A stretch of DNA of 64,000 nucleotides. Origin: Vibrio metschnikovii CIP 69.14. GTDB lineage: Bacteria > Pseudomonadota > Gammaproteobacteria > Enterobacterales > Vibrionaceae. The translations under genes were made by a program, and so were the position numbers. The DNA lies in assembly GCF_000176155.1 (NCBI RefSeq), contig NZ_ACZO01000007.1:310001-374000 (forward strand). The letters are read 5' to 3'. Below are positions 43,510 through 53,612 of the stretch, piece after piece. Under the pieces are notes generated by a model. The model was given only the letters and a program-made list of their open reading frames with translations, was not told the DNA's origin and did not search any database. Position 1 is the stretch's first letter; each line of letters opens with the position of its first letter.

Positions 43510-45546
43510 TTAATGAAAATAAGCCACTTGTTCATTCAAAGCCGTCGCCTCTTGCTGAAGTGATTGTGCACTTTTCGCACTTTTGACACTGCTTTGCCGG
43601 CCATTCTTATTCAGTTCACTAATCTGGGTCGCATTACTGGCAATTTGTAATGATACTTGAGCTTGTTGCTCCGCCGCCGTCGCTATAGCTTCTGATTCAA
43701 CCGCTATCGACTGCACCTGCTTAGCGATAGCTTGCAAAGCAGATCCTGCGCCTTGGGCATGAATTAATACTTCGCTTGCCTGAGTTTGACTTTGCTCGGT
43801 CAAGCGGATGGATCGCTCCGTTGAGGCACGTAACTCATTAATAATACTCACAACATCCTGCACCGATGTTTGCGTTCGGTGAGCTAAAGTACGGACTTCA
43901 TCCGCAACCACAGCAAAGCCACGTCCTTGCTCCCCTGCTCGTGCTGCTTCAATAGCGGCATTAAGGGCCAACAAATTAGTTTGCTCAGCAATTTCATCAA
44001 TCATTTGCGTGACTTTTTGAATACGTTCACTGTTTTGACCCACTTGGAGAATCGCCGCAGTAGAATGGTTCAACTGTTGATTTAAGGCTTCAACGTAACG
44101 AAGTACCGACCCTACAACGGCCAATCCCGCTTGCGTATCTGCATCTGCGCAACGCACATTTTCAGCAATCACTTCTACCTGCCTAGCGGATGATCTCGCA
44201 GAGGTTGCCATCTGTTCGATAGCCGTCACCACTTGTTCAACTTGTTGCTGTTGCTGATCAGACTGACGAAGATTATCTTGCGCATCTTGGGCAATACTGC
44301 GTGATTGCTGATTGATTCGACCGCTGGTTTCTCGAATCCCGCCAACTAACTGCTCTAGTTTATTAGCCATCGCTCCAACCCCTGCCATCAACTGAGCGAT
44401 TTCGTTGTCTGCTGACGAAGTACGAGGAAGAGACAAACTCACTTGCCCATTCCCTAGCTGCCGCATACAAAGATGCAGTTGTTTAAGAGGTTGGAGCATA
44501 AGATTAATAACCCAAGTCATCACTAAATAGGTGACTAGACCAACGATCAGAGAAATTCCCCCAATCAACATCAATAAATGCTGACTACTTTCGGTCATTT
44601 CCTTTGTAGAAGTTCCTCCCAGTAGAATCCAATCCCAACCGGGAATATAAGTGTAGAGCCGATACTGCTCTTGCCGTTCTCCATTCACGAGCGTCCGGTA
44701 GTGAATCATACCTTGTTGTTCGGTGGCTAAAGCAGAAAAAGAAGCAATTCCCTTCTCATCACGAAATTGGAAAATATTACGGTCATTTTGATTTCCAGCG
44801 ATAGAGCCAAGTAAGTAGTCCCCTAATCGCTCAGAATTACGATCCACCACTACGGTTTGACCCGTCTCTCCCCAGCGAATATTTTGAAGAGAGTCCAAAA
44901 TATCTGCGGTCACTTGTGCTACCGGTAAAGCAACGGCAAAAACTGCAGATACGACTCCTTGCGAATCGACGATCGGATCGTAATAACTGATATAACTTTG
45001 ACCAGCGTTAGTCGATTGTTCAACGAACGCTTGTCCCTGCTTTAAATGTTGAAATCCATTATGAGTATCATCTAACCGACGCTGTAACCAACGCTGGTTA
45101 TCCGCACCACGAAACGAACTCGCAATACTCACCCAATGGTCGCGTGATGCAACATAAATGGTGACCAGTGCGCCTGTATCTTGGGTAAAAATATCGATAA
45201 TATCGGTATTATTAACCAATGGCAGACCATAAAGATGAAGATTACGAATCGGATTTCCACCGTATTCAACGACTTGATCACTGACTTCAAAACCCGCCAG
45301 ATATCCATTTTTAAAAGTCGAACTCAATACCCGTGTAGTATCGACATAGGCATTGAACTGACCGCTGACGGTTTCAGCGACCGCATTAATTTTCGAGAAT
45401 TGCTCATTGTATGAGTTATCTAGCATCGCATTTGACGCATGACGATACACAAAACTGGCAATGCTCAGAAACGACAAGAGTAAACAGCCGAGAATAATCG
45501 ATTTTAACTGAAACCCAACACTGCGATTAACAAAAAAAGCGCGCAT
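43510..45546 (-). CDS. Methyl-accepting chemotaxis protein with periplasmic dCache-like domain
   Basis: 678 residues. One membrane helix at about 15-35, a large periplasmic domain to about 325 with the Cache-type pattern [15 protein letters not shown] and [20 protein letters not shown], a second helix near 330-350, a HAMP domain, and the signalling hairpin [20 protein letters not shown] through [10 protein letters not shown]. It lies between pelX and the pectinesterase gene, 60-100 bp from each and on the same strand, so it probably senses pectin fragments. The ligand is inferred from context. No pentapeptide methyltransferase tether is visible at the C-terminus. Confidence 0.9.
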   Translation of the reverse strand: MRAFFVNRSVGFQLKSIILGCLLLSFLSIASFVYRHASNAMLDNSYNEQFSKINAVAETVSGQFNAYVDTTRVLSSTFKNGYLAGFEVSDQVVEYGGNPIRNLHLYGLPLVNNTDIIDIFTQDTGALVTIYVASRDHWVSIASSFRGADNQRWLQRRLDDTHNGFQHLKQGQAFVEQSTNAGQSYISYYDPIVDSQGVVSAVFAVALPVAQVTADILDSLQNIRWGETGQTVVVDRNSERLGDYLLGSIAGNQNDRNIFQFRDEKGIASFSALATEQQGMIHYRTLVNGERQEQYRLYTYIPGWDWILLGGTSTKEMTESSQHLLMLIGGISLIVGLVTYLVMTWVINLMLQPLKQLHLCMRQLGNGQVSLSLPRTSSADNEIAQLMAGVGAMANKLEQLVGGIRETSGRINQQSRSIAQDAQDNLRQSDQQQQQVEQVVTAIEQMATSARSSARQVEVIAENVRCADADTQAGLAVVGSVLRYVEALNQQLNHSTAAILQVGQNSERIQKVTQMIDEIAEQTNLLALNAAIEAARAGEQGRGFAVVADEVRTLAHRTQTSVQDVVSIINELRASTERSIRLTEQSQTQASEVLIHAQGAGSALQAIAKQVQSIAVESEAIATAAEQQAQVSLQIASNATQISELNKNGRQSSVKSAKSAQSLQQEATALNEQVAYFH

Positions 45547-45645
45547 AATGATCCTTGCTTCGCTGTGATAAGCGATGAACTACCCCGGATAAAAAAGAAG
45601 CAGTAAGGCTGACTGATCAAGTCGCAGTAAGCCTTACTCAGCTTG

Positions 45646-47874
45646 CTAGTGAAACGACATCAAGTGATGTTGGAGCTGTTCAAGCTGTGCTTGGCTAAGA
45701 CGCCCTGATTCTTGAGTCTGCACCTCTGCTTTTAACCGATCCAGCGTTTGAGCGCTGATTTCTCGCCCTTGTTGGTCACGCGTTTTTCCATCAACAATGA
45801 ATCGATTTCCTTCAAGGTAATCGGCGTTAATGACGTCACTGTAAGGGCTATTGACATAAAAACGGTAAGATTGGTTATTGATGAACGAGCCTTGTTTACC
45901 TGCAGCGGCATAAGGACTTTTACGGAATAGGTAGTTAAAACGAACATTGTCGATGGCCAGATTATTATCTAGTATCAAAGCACCTGGATTAAAGTTGTCG
46001 CTAAATCCGTCCATATTATTACGAAAAGCGATACTGTTTTTGACCACATGCGCCACGGGCAAACCTTCCCCCCCGAGTTTAAAACCATTACCGCGCGTGC
46101 CACCTTTGGCAGGAACCTCCATTGTTTGGCCATTCATATAGGATATTGAATCCAGAATGGTCACGACTCCATTAGCTCCATCCTCCACTTTATTAAATAG
46201 GTCCCAGCCATCATCAATATTGTGATGAGCGATACAACGAATAAAGGTATTCCCATCACCAATGCGCATTTTGGCTGCAAAGCCATCGGCATTAATCTGT
46301 GACTTATCCATATTGTTGAAGCTTTCACTATCGGTCACGGTATTAAAACTGGCCCACAATGCACGGCCTATCTTATCTGGTGAGGTGATCTGGAAGCCCG
46401 TATCAGGCGCACCATGAGTCACCATCTGCGAGAAGTGATTATGACTCCCATGGACGATGGTACGAGCCCCAAAAACTTCGATTCCCGAGACGTTCCAATA
46501 ATTAGCCTGATGTAAGTATTCACCAACAAAGCGAACCTGACTACCTATCGCTTGTAGGGTTTTAACCTGTTCGGGAGTTCCACTAGCAGATACAGGAATA
46601 ATCAAGCCATCATAATCACCATCTTCAAGTAAAATCGTTCCGCCCGGTGGTAATAGCTCTACTGCTTTGGCTAGGGTTAAACGGCCCTGATCTCCTTGCG
46701 GGTTGACTCGGATTTCCATCGGGTTATTCACAGCTTGTTTGGTGACCGTCTGCTGATAACTAATCGGTTGCAAATCCGGTCCTTCAATTGGGATATAAGT
46801 GATCTCAAAAGCGGTTTGCGCTTGCGATAATGTGGTCGGGAAGCTGAACATCTCTCCTGCCGAGACTGGCTGCTGGTCAATCTGTCGTTGCCCATTTTGA
46901 GTCAAGCTGAAAGTACCCGTGTAGTTCGCTCGTGCTTGGAATGTATAATTATCTAGTGCTGAAACCTCGGGGGAGGCTTGCTGGACAACTGGCTTTTCTA
47001 ATGTCGCTTGATAGCGAGGCGCGTTCACCGTGTTCGCTTTTGCTAAGGTTAGCTCGACATCGGTAATGGTGATTTTTGCGTTACGAGACGCAAAAAAACC
47101 GACGTATTGATACTGAGGATCCTGCATCTGTACAATATTCGCATGAGCCCCTTTCACTTCTTGGCTTTGAAATATTTTACCATCATCAAAACTCACTAAA
47201 TAACCAGCGTCGGTTCGAGTCAAGGTCATCCGATAAGGGTTATCGACCCCAAATTCAACTCCTTTGACAAAAGCATCACGTCCCATACGGTTTCCCGCGG
47301 TACCCCAAGGTTGATAAATGCCTTCACGATACGTCGCATCGATGTCAACTAAACCATTGTGCTCTCTTTTATTAGCTCGAATAAGGTTCATTACCATATT
47401 CGATGCTGCCGGAAACTCCTCCAGCCCATCAGGTTGAGGATCTAAGCGTGGCTCACCAAGAATATCACGCACCATTAACCCAGCCCCTTCTTGACGATTT
47501 GGTGTTGATCCCGTTTCTGGACCAAGCTGCTCAACAATCACTTGTGCGGATAATCTAAAATTGACATCAGCTGGTAGTTGAGTGTAATAAAAAGTGCCAC
47601 CTTCATGAGAATTGGCAATTTTCCCGCCACGGCTTTCAATGGTAAAGGTTTCCGCAATAGGGCCAATTTCAACAAGCTTACCTTCGACAGTCACTTGGTT
47701 TAGACCAACTTTTTCAGGCAAGATAGTCGAACCAAAGTTTAGGTCGGTAGATTGTCCAAAAGTCATCGCATGCCAAGTGAGCTGGCTGACATCATAACTA
47801 TCCAACACGGTTGATGAACATGCGGTCATCGCGATAAAGGATGAAAGACACAGCGCGGCGGGGGTTATTTTCAT
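45646..47874 (-). CDS. pelX: Exopolygalacturonate lyase-like lipoprotein, PL9 family (PelX-like)
   Basis: 742 residues. A lipoprotein signal (SSFIAMTAC, lipidated Cys at 19) suggests anchoring in the outer membrane or periplasm. The C-terminal part (about 395-700) is a right-handed beta-helix with the PL9 block NADGFAAKMRIGDGNTFIRC, then HHNIDDGWDLFNK, containing the lysine and calcium-binding aspartates. Dickeya PelX, the closest protein I recall, releases unsaturated digalacturonate from chain ends. Start ATG 47874 with AAGGTGA upstream. It follows kdgM and precedes the mcp. Confidence 0.88.
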   Translation of the reverse strand: MKITPAALCLSSFIAMTACSSTVLDSYDVSQLTWHAMTFGQSTDLNFGSTILPEKVGLNQVTVEGKLVEIGPIAETFTIESRGGKIANSHEGGTFYYTQLPADVNFRLSAQVIVEQLGPETGSTPNRQEGAGLMVRDILGEPRLDPQPDGLEEFPAASNMVMNLIRANKREHNGLVDIDATYREGIYQPWGTAGNRMGRDAFVKGVEFGVDNPYRMTLTRTDAGYLVSFDDGKIFQSQEVKGAHANIVQMQDPQYQYVGFFASRNAKITITDVELTLAKANTVNAPRYQATLEKPVVQQASPEVSALDNYTFQARANYTGTFSLTQNGQRQIDQQPVSAGEMFSFPTTLSQAQTAFEITYIPIEGPDLQPISYQQTVTKQAVNNPMEIRVNPQGDQGRLTLAKAVELLPPGGTILLEDGDYDGLIIPVSASGTPEQVKTLQAIGSQVRFVGEYLHQANYWNVSGIEVFGARTIVHGSHNHFSQMVTHGAPDTGFQITSPDKIGRALWASFNTVTDSESFNNMDKSQINADGFAAKMRIGDGNTFIRCIAHHNIDDGWDLFNKVEDGANGVVTILDSISYMNGQTMEVPAKGGTRGNGFKLGGEGLPVAHVVKNSIAFRNNMDGFSDNFNPGALILDNNLAIDNVRFNYLFRKSPYAAAGKQGSFINNQSYRFYVNSPYSDVINADYLEGNRFIVDGKTRDQQGREISAQTLDRLKAEVQTQESGRLSQAQLEQLQHHLMSFH

Positions 47875-47958
47875 AATAATCACCTTAATAAATAAAAGGC
47901 TAACTTGTGGTCACCCTCAGCTAGCCCTAATAAACGACAGTAAACAGGAAGGGAATAC

Positions 47959-48690
47959 TTAGAAGCTATATTTCACGCCCACACGAAACATCGGACGCCA
48001 AGCGTCAACTTCTCTCGTGTCTTTTCTTGATGGGTTAAAACCAATTTCACCGAAAGGACGGAAGCCACTTTCTAACTGGGTATATTCAAAGGTGAAATTC
48101 ACTTCACTAAAATAGGCATCTTTATCTTTATAAACCACTTGCCCATCTTGCTTAAAGGTATAATCGACACTGGTACCTAAGTTCCAACTCTCTAAGCCTC
48201 GATAACCTGCACCAAATGTCCAACGATTATAGTGAGAGCTTTTATCGTTATTCGGTCTAGTTTCATAGTGATAACGTTGACGGAATGAAACATTCCAATC
48301 ACTATTCACTCGATAACCTAAGGTCAGGTTAAATTGTTGACCGAATTTACTGTCATTCGACTCCCATTTATATTGGGGAGTTAAGGTGAATGAATCTGAC
48401 AATTTATAAGCATAACTGATGTTGGCTTGCTGCCCATTGCCCGACATTTGATCAAAATCAAGAGGTGCAGCGTTGGTTTTACCCGTCTTAACATTTGACT
48501 TCCACTTTGCCTCGACTTCAAAGCCTATGCCATTTTTAAAACGATGGCTCACTGCAACTCGGTCAACGTTACTCGCGCCTTGCTCACCAAATTTTGGCTT
48601 GTATTCATGACGGACGTTAACCGTAGCTGCGCTAACGGCTGTGGAGGTAAAAGCAAGTAGGATGGCAGAATATAATAACTTATTTTTCAT
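47959..48690 (-). CDS. kdgM: Oligogalacturonate-specific porin, KdgM family
   Basis: Outer-membrane beta-barrel channel for oligogalacturonates. 243 residues with signal peptide (MKNKLLYSAILLAFTSTAVS), alternating amphipathic strands rich in aromatics and positive charges, and the C-terminal Phe (VGVKYSF) typical of outer-membrane proteins. First gene of the leftward operon kdgM-pelX-mcp-pectinesterase, with a KdgR-like box touching its start codon. Confidence 0.92.
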   Translation of the reverse strand: MKNKLLYSAILLAFTSTAVSAATVNVRHEYKPKFGEQGASNVDRVAVSHRFKNGIGFEVEAKWKSNVKTGKTNAAPLDFDQMSGNGQQANISYAYKLSDSFTLTPQYKWESNDSKFGQQFNLTLGYRVNSDWNVSFRQRYHYETRPNNDKSSHYNRWTFGAGYRGLESWNLGTSVDYTFKQDGQVVYKDKDAYFSEVNFTFEYTQLESGFRPFGEIGFNPSRKDTREVDAWRPMFRVGVKYSF

Positions 48691-48691
48691 A

Positions 48692-48713
48692 TTGAAACAC
48701 CGTTTTGTTTTAT
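48692..48713. promoter_or_regulatory. Candidate KdgR operator 4 (kdgM leader)
   Basis: TTGAAACACCGTTTTGTTTT, GAAAC-n3-GTTTT core, directly upstream of the kdgM ATG, where it also covers the ribosome-binding zone. Confidence 0.65.
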
Positions 48714-48823
48714 TGTGAATTGATTTTCAAGTTACACATTCAACTCAAAACAATAAAGACAACAAAAATAAAAACGTGATCCAACAGTCAAGTTAATCTC
48801 GGGTTAATATCAATTATGTGATC

Positions 48824-48847
48824 AAAATAAAATATCGTTTCAATTTT
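48824..48847. promoter_or_regulatory. Candidate KdgR operator 5 (kdgM/togM)
   Basis: ATAAAATATCGTTTCAATTT matches the KdgR pattern on the right half. It lies in the kdgM promoter region. The rest of the 48714-49183 interval is very A/T rich with no gene. Confidence 0.6.
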
Positions 48848-48997
48848 TAACCAAGAAAACTGAAAACCAAAACCTTACAGAAAAACACTAGCAAACAAAA
48901 ATAAAAACCTTATAAAACAATAAATTAAAACACAATCCAAAATGCTTTACAGCATAAAAAAACAATATGCATATGTCAAATAACCCCAAAACACAAA

Positions 48998-49018
48998 AAA
49001 GAAACGATGTTTCACATT
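48998..49018. promoter_or_regulatory. Candidate KdgR operator 6 (togM)
   Basis: AAAGAAACGATGTTTCACAT, with the perfect palindromic core GAAAC-GAT-GTTTC at 49001-49013, about 170 bp before togM. Confidence 0.7.
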
Positions 49019-49183
49019 TTTATATTTAAATATTAAAAAATGATATCTCAGATCACAAATATCTTTTCATCATCTAGTAATAGTCAGAAATCATAGGCTA
49101 AATAAAAATCAGAAGCGGGCGAGTTATCAAGGTAAAAGGCATTCAACTCTCCCGTAACAACAAAACTTTATGAGGATGAGAAA

Positions 49184-50068
49184 ATGTATGAAAGTCGTAA
49201 ACTGGGACTAGCGTACCTGTCGCCCTATATTATAGGGTTGATAGTGTTTACCGCTTTTCCGTTTGTATCATCATTTTTAATGAGCTTTACCGATTATGAC
49301 CTAATGACGGCACCGAAATTTGTCGGCATTGAGAACTATCGTTATATGCTTAGCGAAGATGATCTGTTCTGGAAATCAATGAGCGTTACGTTTCTGTACG
49401 TTTTCTTGACCATTCCAGTAAAGTTAGCCTTTGCACTCTTTATCGCTTTTATTCTTAATTTTAAGCTAAAAGGCATCGGCTTTTTCCGCACCGCGTATTA
49501 CATCCCTTCTATTTTAGGCAGTAGCATTGCAATCGCAGTGTTATGGCGTGCGTTGTTCGCCATTGATGGTGTACTCAATGGCATGCTGGACTTTATTGGC
49601 ATTGATCCCATCAACTGGCTGGGAGAACCCGCGTTTGCCCTTTTTTCCATCACATTATTACGAGCCTGGCAGTTTGGCTCTGCGATGGTGATTTTTTTGG
49701 CCGCCTTACAAAACGTACCGCAATCACAATATGAAGCGGCGATGATTGACGGTGCCAGTAAATGGCAAATGTTCCTGAAAGTCACCATTCCTTTGATCAC
49801 GCCGGTTATCTTCTTCAATTTTATTATGCAAACGACGCAAGCATTTCAAGAGTTCACTGCGCCTTATGTGGTTACAGGAGGTGGACCGATGAAATCAACC
49901 TATTTGATTTCACTCTACATCTATGAGACGGCATTCAAGTTCTTCGATATGGGCTATGGCAGTGCTCTGGCTTGGTCACTGTTTATTGTGGTGGCTATTT
50001 TTACTGCTATTTCATTCCGTTCATCAAAATATTGGGTGTTTTACTCTGGCGATAAGGGAGGTAAATAA
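49184..50068 (+). CDS. togM: Oligogalacturonide ABC transporter permease TogM
   Basis: MalF-type sugar permease, 294 residues, six membrane helices, EAA loop YEAAMIDGASKWQMFLKVTI. It resembles TogM of Dickeya, which imports oligogalacturonides. The context (kdgM porin divergent, pelW downstream) supports that substrate. Ribosome site TGAGGATGAG. togN begins 2 bp after its stop. Confidence 0.9.
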   Translation: MYESRKLGLAYLSPYIIGLIVFTAFPFVSSFLMSFTDYDLMTAPKFVGIENYRYMLSEDDLFWKSMSVTFLYVFLTIPVKLAFALFIAFILNFKLKGIGFFRTAYYIPSILGSSIAIAVLWRALFAIDGVLNGMLDFIGIDPINWLGEPAFALFSITLLRAWQFGSAMVIFLAALQNVPQSQYEAAMIDGASKWQMFLKVTIPLITPVIFFNFIMQTTQAFQEFTAPYVVTGGGPMKSTYLISLYIYETAFKFFDMGYGSALAWSLFIVVAIFTAISFRSSKYWVFYSGDKGGK

Positions 50069-50070
50069 TA

Positions 50071-50985
50071 ATGTCTTCAAGCATAACAACAGTCTCTACT
50101 CAATCTCAAGATTCCTTAATCAATAATCTTGAAAATGAACGCACGCTACGTCGAGAAAAAATCAATGCTTTTATTCGTTATACGGTATTAATCATTGTTG
50201 GCATTCTTATGCTCTATCCACTGTTGTGGATGTTTTCTGCAGCCATGAAACCTAATCATGAAATATTCTCTTCAATGAGCTTGATTCCAAGTCAATGGAG
50301 CTTAGAAGGATTTATTAATGGATGGAAAACCGGCACTGAATTTACTTTTGGTCATTACATCATCAATACCTTTTTGTATGTACTTCCTAAAGTCTTTTTT
50401 ACCGTTGTCTCTTCAACCATTGTTGCTTATGCGTTTGCACGCTTTGAGATTCCATGGAAGAAGTTTTGGTTTGCGACTCTAATTGGTACCATTTTGTTGC
50501 CTCAATCCGTTCTATTGATCCCGCAATATTTAATGTTCCGCGAGATGGGTTTACTTGATAGCTACTTACCACTTTATTTACCACTGGCTTTTGCTACCCA
50601 AGGCTTCTTTGTCTTTATGTTGGTGCAATTTCTACGTGGAGTACCAACCGATATGGAAGAAGCGGCGATGATTGACGGTTGTAACTCTTTCCAAGTGTTG
50701 TAGTATGTGGTGGTGCCCGTTATTCGTCCGGCCATTATCTCAGTCGCGTTGTTCCAATTCATGTGGTCTGTCAACGACTTTTTGGGACCTCTGATCTACG
50801 TCTCCAGTGTCGAGAAATACCCAATTGCGCTCGCACTGAAGATGTCTATCGACGTCACCGAAGGCGCACGTTGGAATGAAATTTTAGCGATGGCTTCGAT
50901 TGCGATTATTCCATCGATCATCGTGTTCTTCATGTCTCAGAAATATTTCGTTGAAGGTGTCAATAACAGCGGTATTAAAGGTTAA
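50071..50985 (+). pseudogene. togN: Oligogalacturonide ABC transporter permease TogN, interrupted by an in-frame TAG
   Basis: MalG-type permease. The frame from ATG 50071 reads 210 codons to a TAG at 50701-50703 and then continues in the same frame without a shift (YVVVPVIRPAIISVALFQFM...) to a TAA at 50983-50985, giving a full-length family protein of 304 codons plus the internal stop. The TAG falls in the EAA loop (EEAAMIDGCNSFQVL * YVVV), where I expect Trp (TGG), so a single G-to-A change would explain it. The truncated product would lack the end of the ATPase-docking loop and the last membrane helices. Options: inactive gene, amber suppression, or sequencing error. Confidence 0.9.
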
Positions 50986-51002
50986 TTTTTGGAGTAAAGA
51001 CA

Positions 51003-52145
51003 ATGGCTGAAGTGAAATTTAAACAACTAGAAAAAGTCTATTCAAACGGATTTAAAGCGGTACACGGTATTGACCTCACGATTCGTGATGGTGAGTTCTT
51101 GGTTATCGTTGGTCCATCAGGCTGTGCGAAATCGACCACGTTACGTATGTTGGCTGGGTTAGAAAATATTTCTGGCGGTGAAATTACTATCGGTAAACGA
51201 GTCGTCAATAATTTGGCCCCCAAGGATCGTGGTATTGCTATGGTGTTTCAAAACTACGCTCTTTATCCTCATATGACCGTACGGGAAAACCTAGGTTTTG
51301 GCTTAAAACTGCAAAAACTCCCTAAACAAGAAATTGAGCAACGCGTTAATGAAGCAGCAAAAATACTGGAAATAGAAGAGTTACTGGATCGCCTTCCTCG
51401 GCAGTTATCTGGCGGACAGGCACAGCGAGTCGCTGTGGGACGAGCGATTGTTAAAAAGCCAGAAGTATTCCTATTTGATGAACCACTCTCCAATCTTGAT
51501 GCCAAGCTACGTGCTTCGATGCGGGTACGAATTTCCGATTTACATAAGCACTTGAAAGCGGAAAAACGCCCCGCGACGGCAGTGTATGTAACCCATGATC
51601 AAACTGAAGCCATGACCATGGGTGATCGTATCTGCGTAATGAAACTGGGTGAAATCATGCAAGTCGATACACCTGAAGAGCTGTATAACAACCCAGTCAA
51701 TATGTTTGTTGCTGGATTTATTGGCGCACCAGAAATGAACCTTCGCGATATTAAGCTGGAAGATGTCGGTGATGAATTGTTGGTTAACTTGGATGGGCAG
51801 CACCTGCGCATTCCTGATCAAAAGGTCGCCAACATTCGAGCTCATGGCTATCGCAATACAGTACTAGGCATTCGTCCCGACAATATCACCCTATCATTAA
51901 CTGACGATCATCCTGAAGGCATACAAACCCTCACCGGAGATATTATCCGTATGGAAAATATGGGGCATGAGGTATTCGTTTATTTCCGTGTTGGCGTGAA
52001 TGAATTTACCGCTCGAGTGCCTGTGGATGACGTAAAAGCCAAGCTGAATATGGAGTTAAAGAAGCAAGTGACGTTCATGATCGATATGACCAAAGCACAC
52101 ATCTTTGATAAAGACACAGAAAAAAACATCTCTCTACAACAATAA
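51003..52145 (+). CDS. togA: Oligogalacturonide ABC transporter ATP-binding protein TogA
   Basis: 380-residue MalK/UgpC-type ATPase. The Walker A loop reads GPSGCAKST, with Ala where most family members have Gly before Lys; this variant occurs in some sugar ATPases, so activity is likely kept. Signature LSGGQAQR, Walker [13 protein letters not shown], and a C-terminal OB-fold regulatory domain. Ribosome site TTGGAGTAAAG. It follows the togN fragment by 17 bp. Confidence 0.92.
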   Translation: MAEVKFKQLEKVYSNGFKAVHGIDLTIRDGEFLVIVGPSGCAKSTTLRMLAGLENISGGEITIGKRVVNNLAPKDRGIAMVFQNYALYPHMTVRENLGFGLKLQKLPKQEIEQRVNEAAKILEIEELLDRLPRQLSGGQAQRVAVGRAIVKKPEVFLFDEPLSNLDAKLRASMRVRISDLHKHLKAEKRPATAVYVTHDQTEAMTMGDRICVMKLGEIMQVDTPEELYNNPVNMFVAGFIGAPEMNLRDIKLEDVGDELLVNLDGQHLRIPDQKVANIRAHGYRNTVLGIRPDNITLSLTDDHPEGIQTLTGDIIRMENMGHEVFVYFRVGVNEFTARVPVDDVKAKLNMELKKQVTFMIDMTKAHIFDKDTEKNISLQQ

Positions 52146-52163
52146 AATAGCTCGGAGGCTATT

Positions 52164-53447
52164 ATGACCAACAAAACCCTACTGGCTACCATCACCGCAA
52201 TGATGCTCGGTAGTCTCTCTGTCACTGCTTATGCTCAAACTGAACTTCGTATGTCTTGGTGGGGAGGAAATGCTCGCCATCAGGCAACCTTAGAAGCACT
52301 CAAACGCTTTCAAGATCAATACCCCGATATTGTCGTTAAAGGCGAATACACGGGGTGGGATGGGCATTTATCACGCCTAACGACTCAAGTCGCTGGCAAT
52401 ACTGAGCCTGATGTAATGCAAACTAATTGGAACTGGTTACCCATTTTCTCTCGTGATGGCCGCGGCTTTTACGATATGAATAATCAGTCTGATATTTTGC
52501 AATTGAACGAGTTCCCTACCCAAGCGATCAATATGGCAACGATAGATGGCAAGGTCAATGGCATTCCGGTCAGTATGACCTCTCGTGTGTTTTACTATAA
52601 CCAAGAGATTTGGAGCCGGGCGGGAGTGGCCTACCCAACTACATGGGATGATCTACTGGCGGCAGGGCGAACCTTTAAAGAAAAATTAGGCAATGACCAT
52701 TACCCATTGGTGATTGAAGCGCGTGATATCTTTGCCATGAACCGATCTCTTTATATTCAAAAACACGGTAAAGACATCATCAACCATCAAACTAATTTAC
52801 TCAATCTTAATGAGCAAGAAATGATTGAGTTCTTCCAATTGTATGTGGACCAAATCAATAACCATGTATTCCCATCCACCAGAGAGTTTTCTTCTTATGG
52901 TAAAGGCAACCTATATGAAATGCGCCCTTGGATTGATGGCCGATTTGGTGGCTTATACATGTGGGATACCGCAGTAGAAAAATACGCGGATAACCTTCAA
53001 CCGCCAATGTCATTAGAATTAGGCCCCTATCCAATGCTGCCAAATGCCAAAGATGCTGGTTTATTGGCTCGTCCATCGATGATGTTTTCTATTGGACGTA
53101 ATACCAGACATCCGGAAGCGGCAGCAAAATTAGTAAATTTCTTACTTAATGATCCTCAAGGTATTGAAGCACTAGGCCTAACTCGCGGTATACCTATGAG
53201 TCAAAAAGGTTTAAGTACCCTACAAGCCGCAGGTCACATTGAGAAAGAGAGTTTGTCTTTCCTAGGCTATGAGCAAGCCCAGCAACTGCCTCAAGTAGTC
53301 TTACCAACAACTTATACCGATAACGCTCAATTAATGGAGCTGTTTAGTGAAGAGATGCAGCATCTGGATTACGGAAAGTCTAACGTAGAGCAAGCCGCGA
53401 AAAACTTCTTGCGCCGTGGAAATCGAGTGCTGGCTCGTATGAACTAA
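52164..53447 (+). CDS. togB: Oligogalacturonide-binding protein TogB
   Basis: Periplasmic substrate-binding protein, 427 residues, signal peptide (LLATITAMMLGSLSVTAYA) and MalE-like bilobal fold (SWWGGNARHQATLEALKRFQ). It captures oligogalacturonides for TogMNA. Ribosome site CGGAGGCTATT. A CCCTCCA/TGGAGGG hairpin follows at 53526-53551, before pelW. Confidence 0.92.
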   Translation: MTNKTLLATITAMMLGSLSVTAYAQTELRMSWWGGNARHQATLEALKRFQDQYPDIVVKGEYTGWDGHLSRLTTQVAGNTEPDVMQTNWNWLPIFSRDGRGFYDMNNQSDILQLNEFPTQAINMATIDGKVNGIPVSMTSRVFYYNQEIWSRAGVAYPTTWDDLLAAGRTFKEKLGNDHYPLVIEARDIFAMNRSLYIQKHGKDIINHQTNLLNLNEQEMIEFFQLYVDQINNHVFPSTREFSSYGKGNLYEMRPWIDGRFGGLYMWDTAVEKYADNLQPPMSLELGPYPMLPNAKDAGLLARPSMMFSIGRNTRHPEAAAKLVNFLLNDPQGIEALGLTRGIPMSQKGLSTLQAAGHIEKESLSFLGYEQAQQLPQVVLPTTYTDNAQLMELFSEEMQHLDYGKSNVEQAAKNFLRRGNRVLARMN

Positions 53448-53525
53448 CCCATTAATAGCCACGCGGTTTGCCAATATCACTGCCACAGCAAGCCGCGAGG
53501 GATAGTGCCCTTAAGGAACAATAAG

Positions 53526-53551
53526 CCCTCCATTTATTTTCTTCTGGAGGG
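53526..53551 (+). terminator. Hairpin between togB and pelW
   Basis: CCCTCCA / TGGAGGG with a 12-base loop and a weak T-containing tail. Probably a partial terminator or an mRNA processing/stability element, since pelW follows in the same direction. Confidence 0.45.
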
Positions 53552-53612
53552 TAATTTCCTTTGGGAAAATGGCAAGTTTATTTAGATTTATCAATATTTT
53601 TGGAGGTGTATG

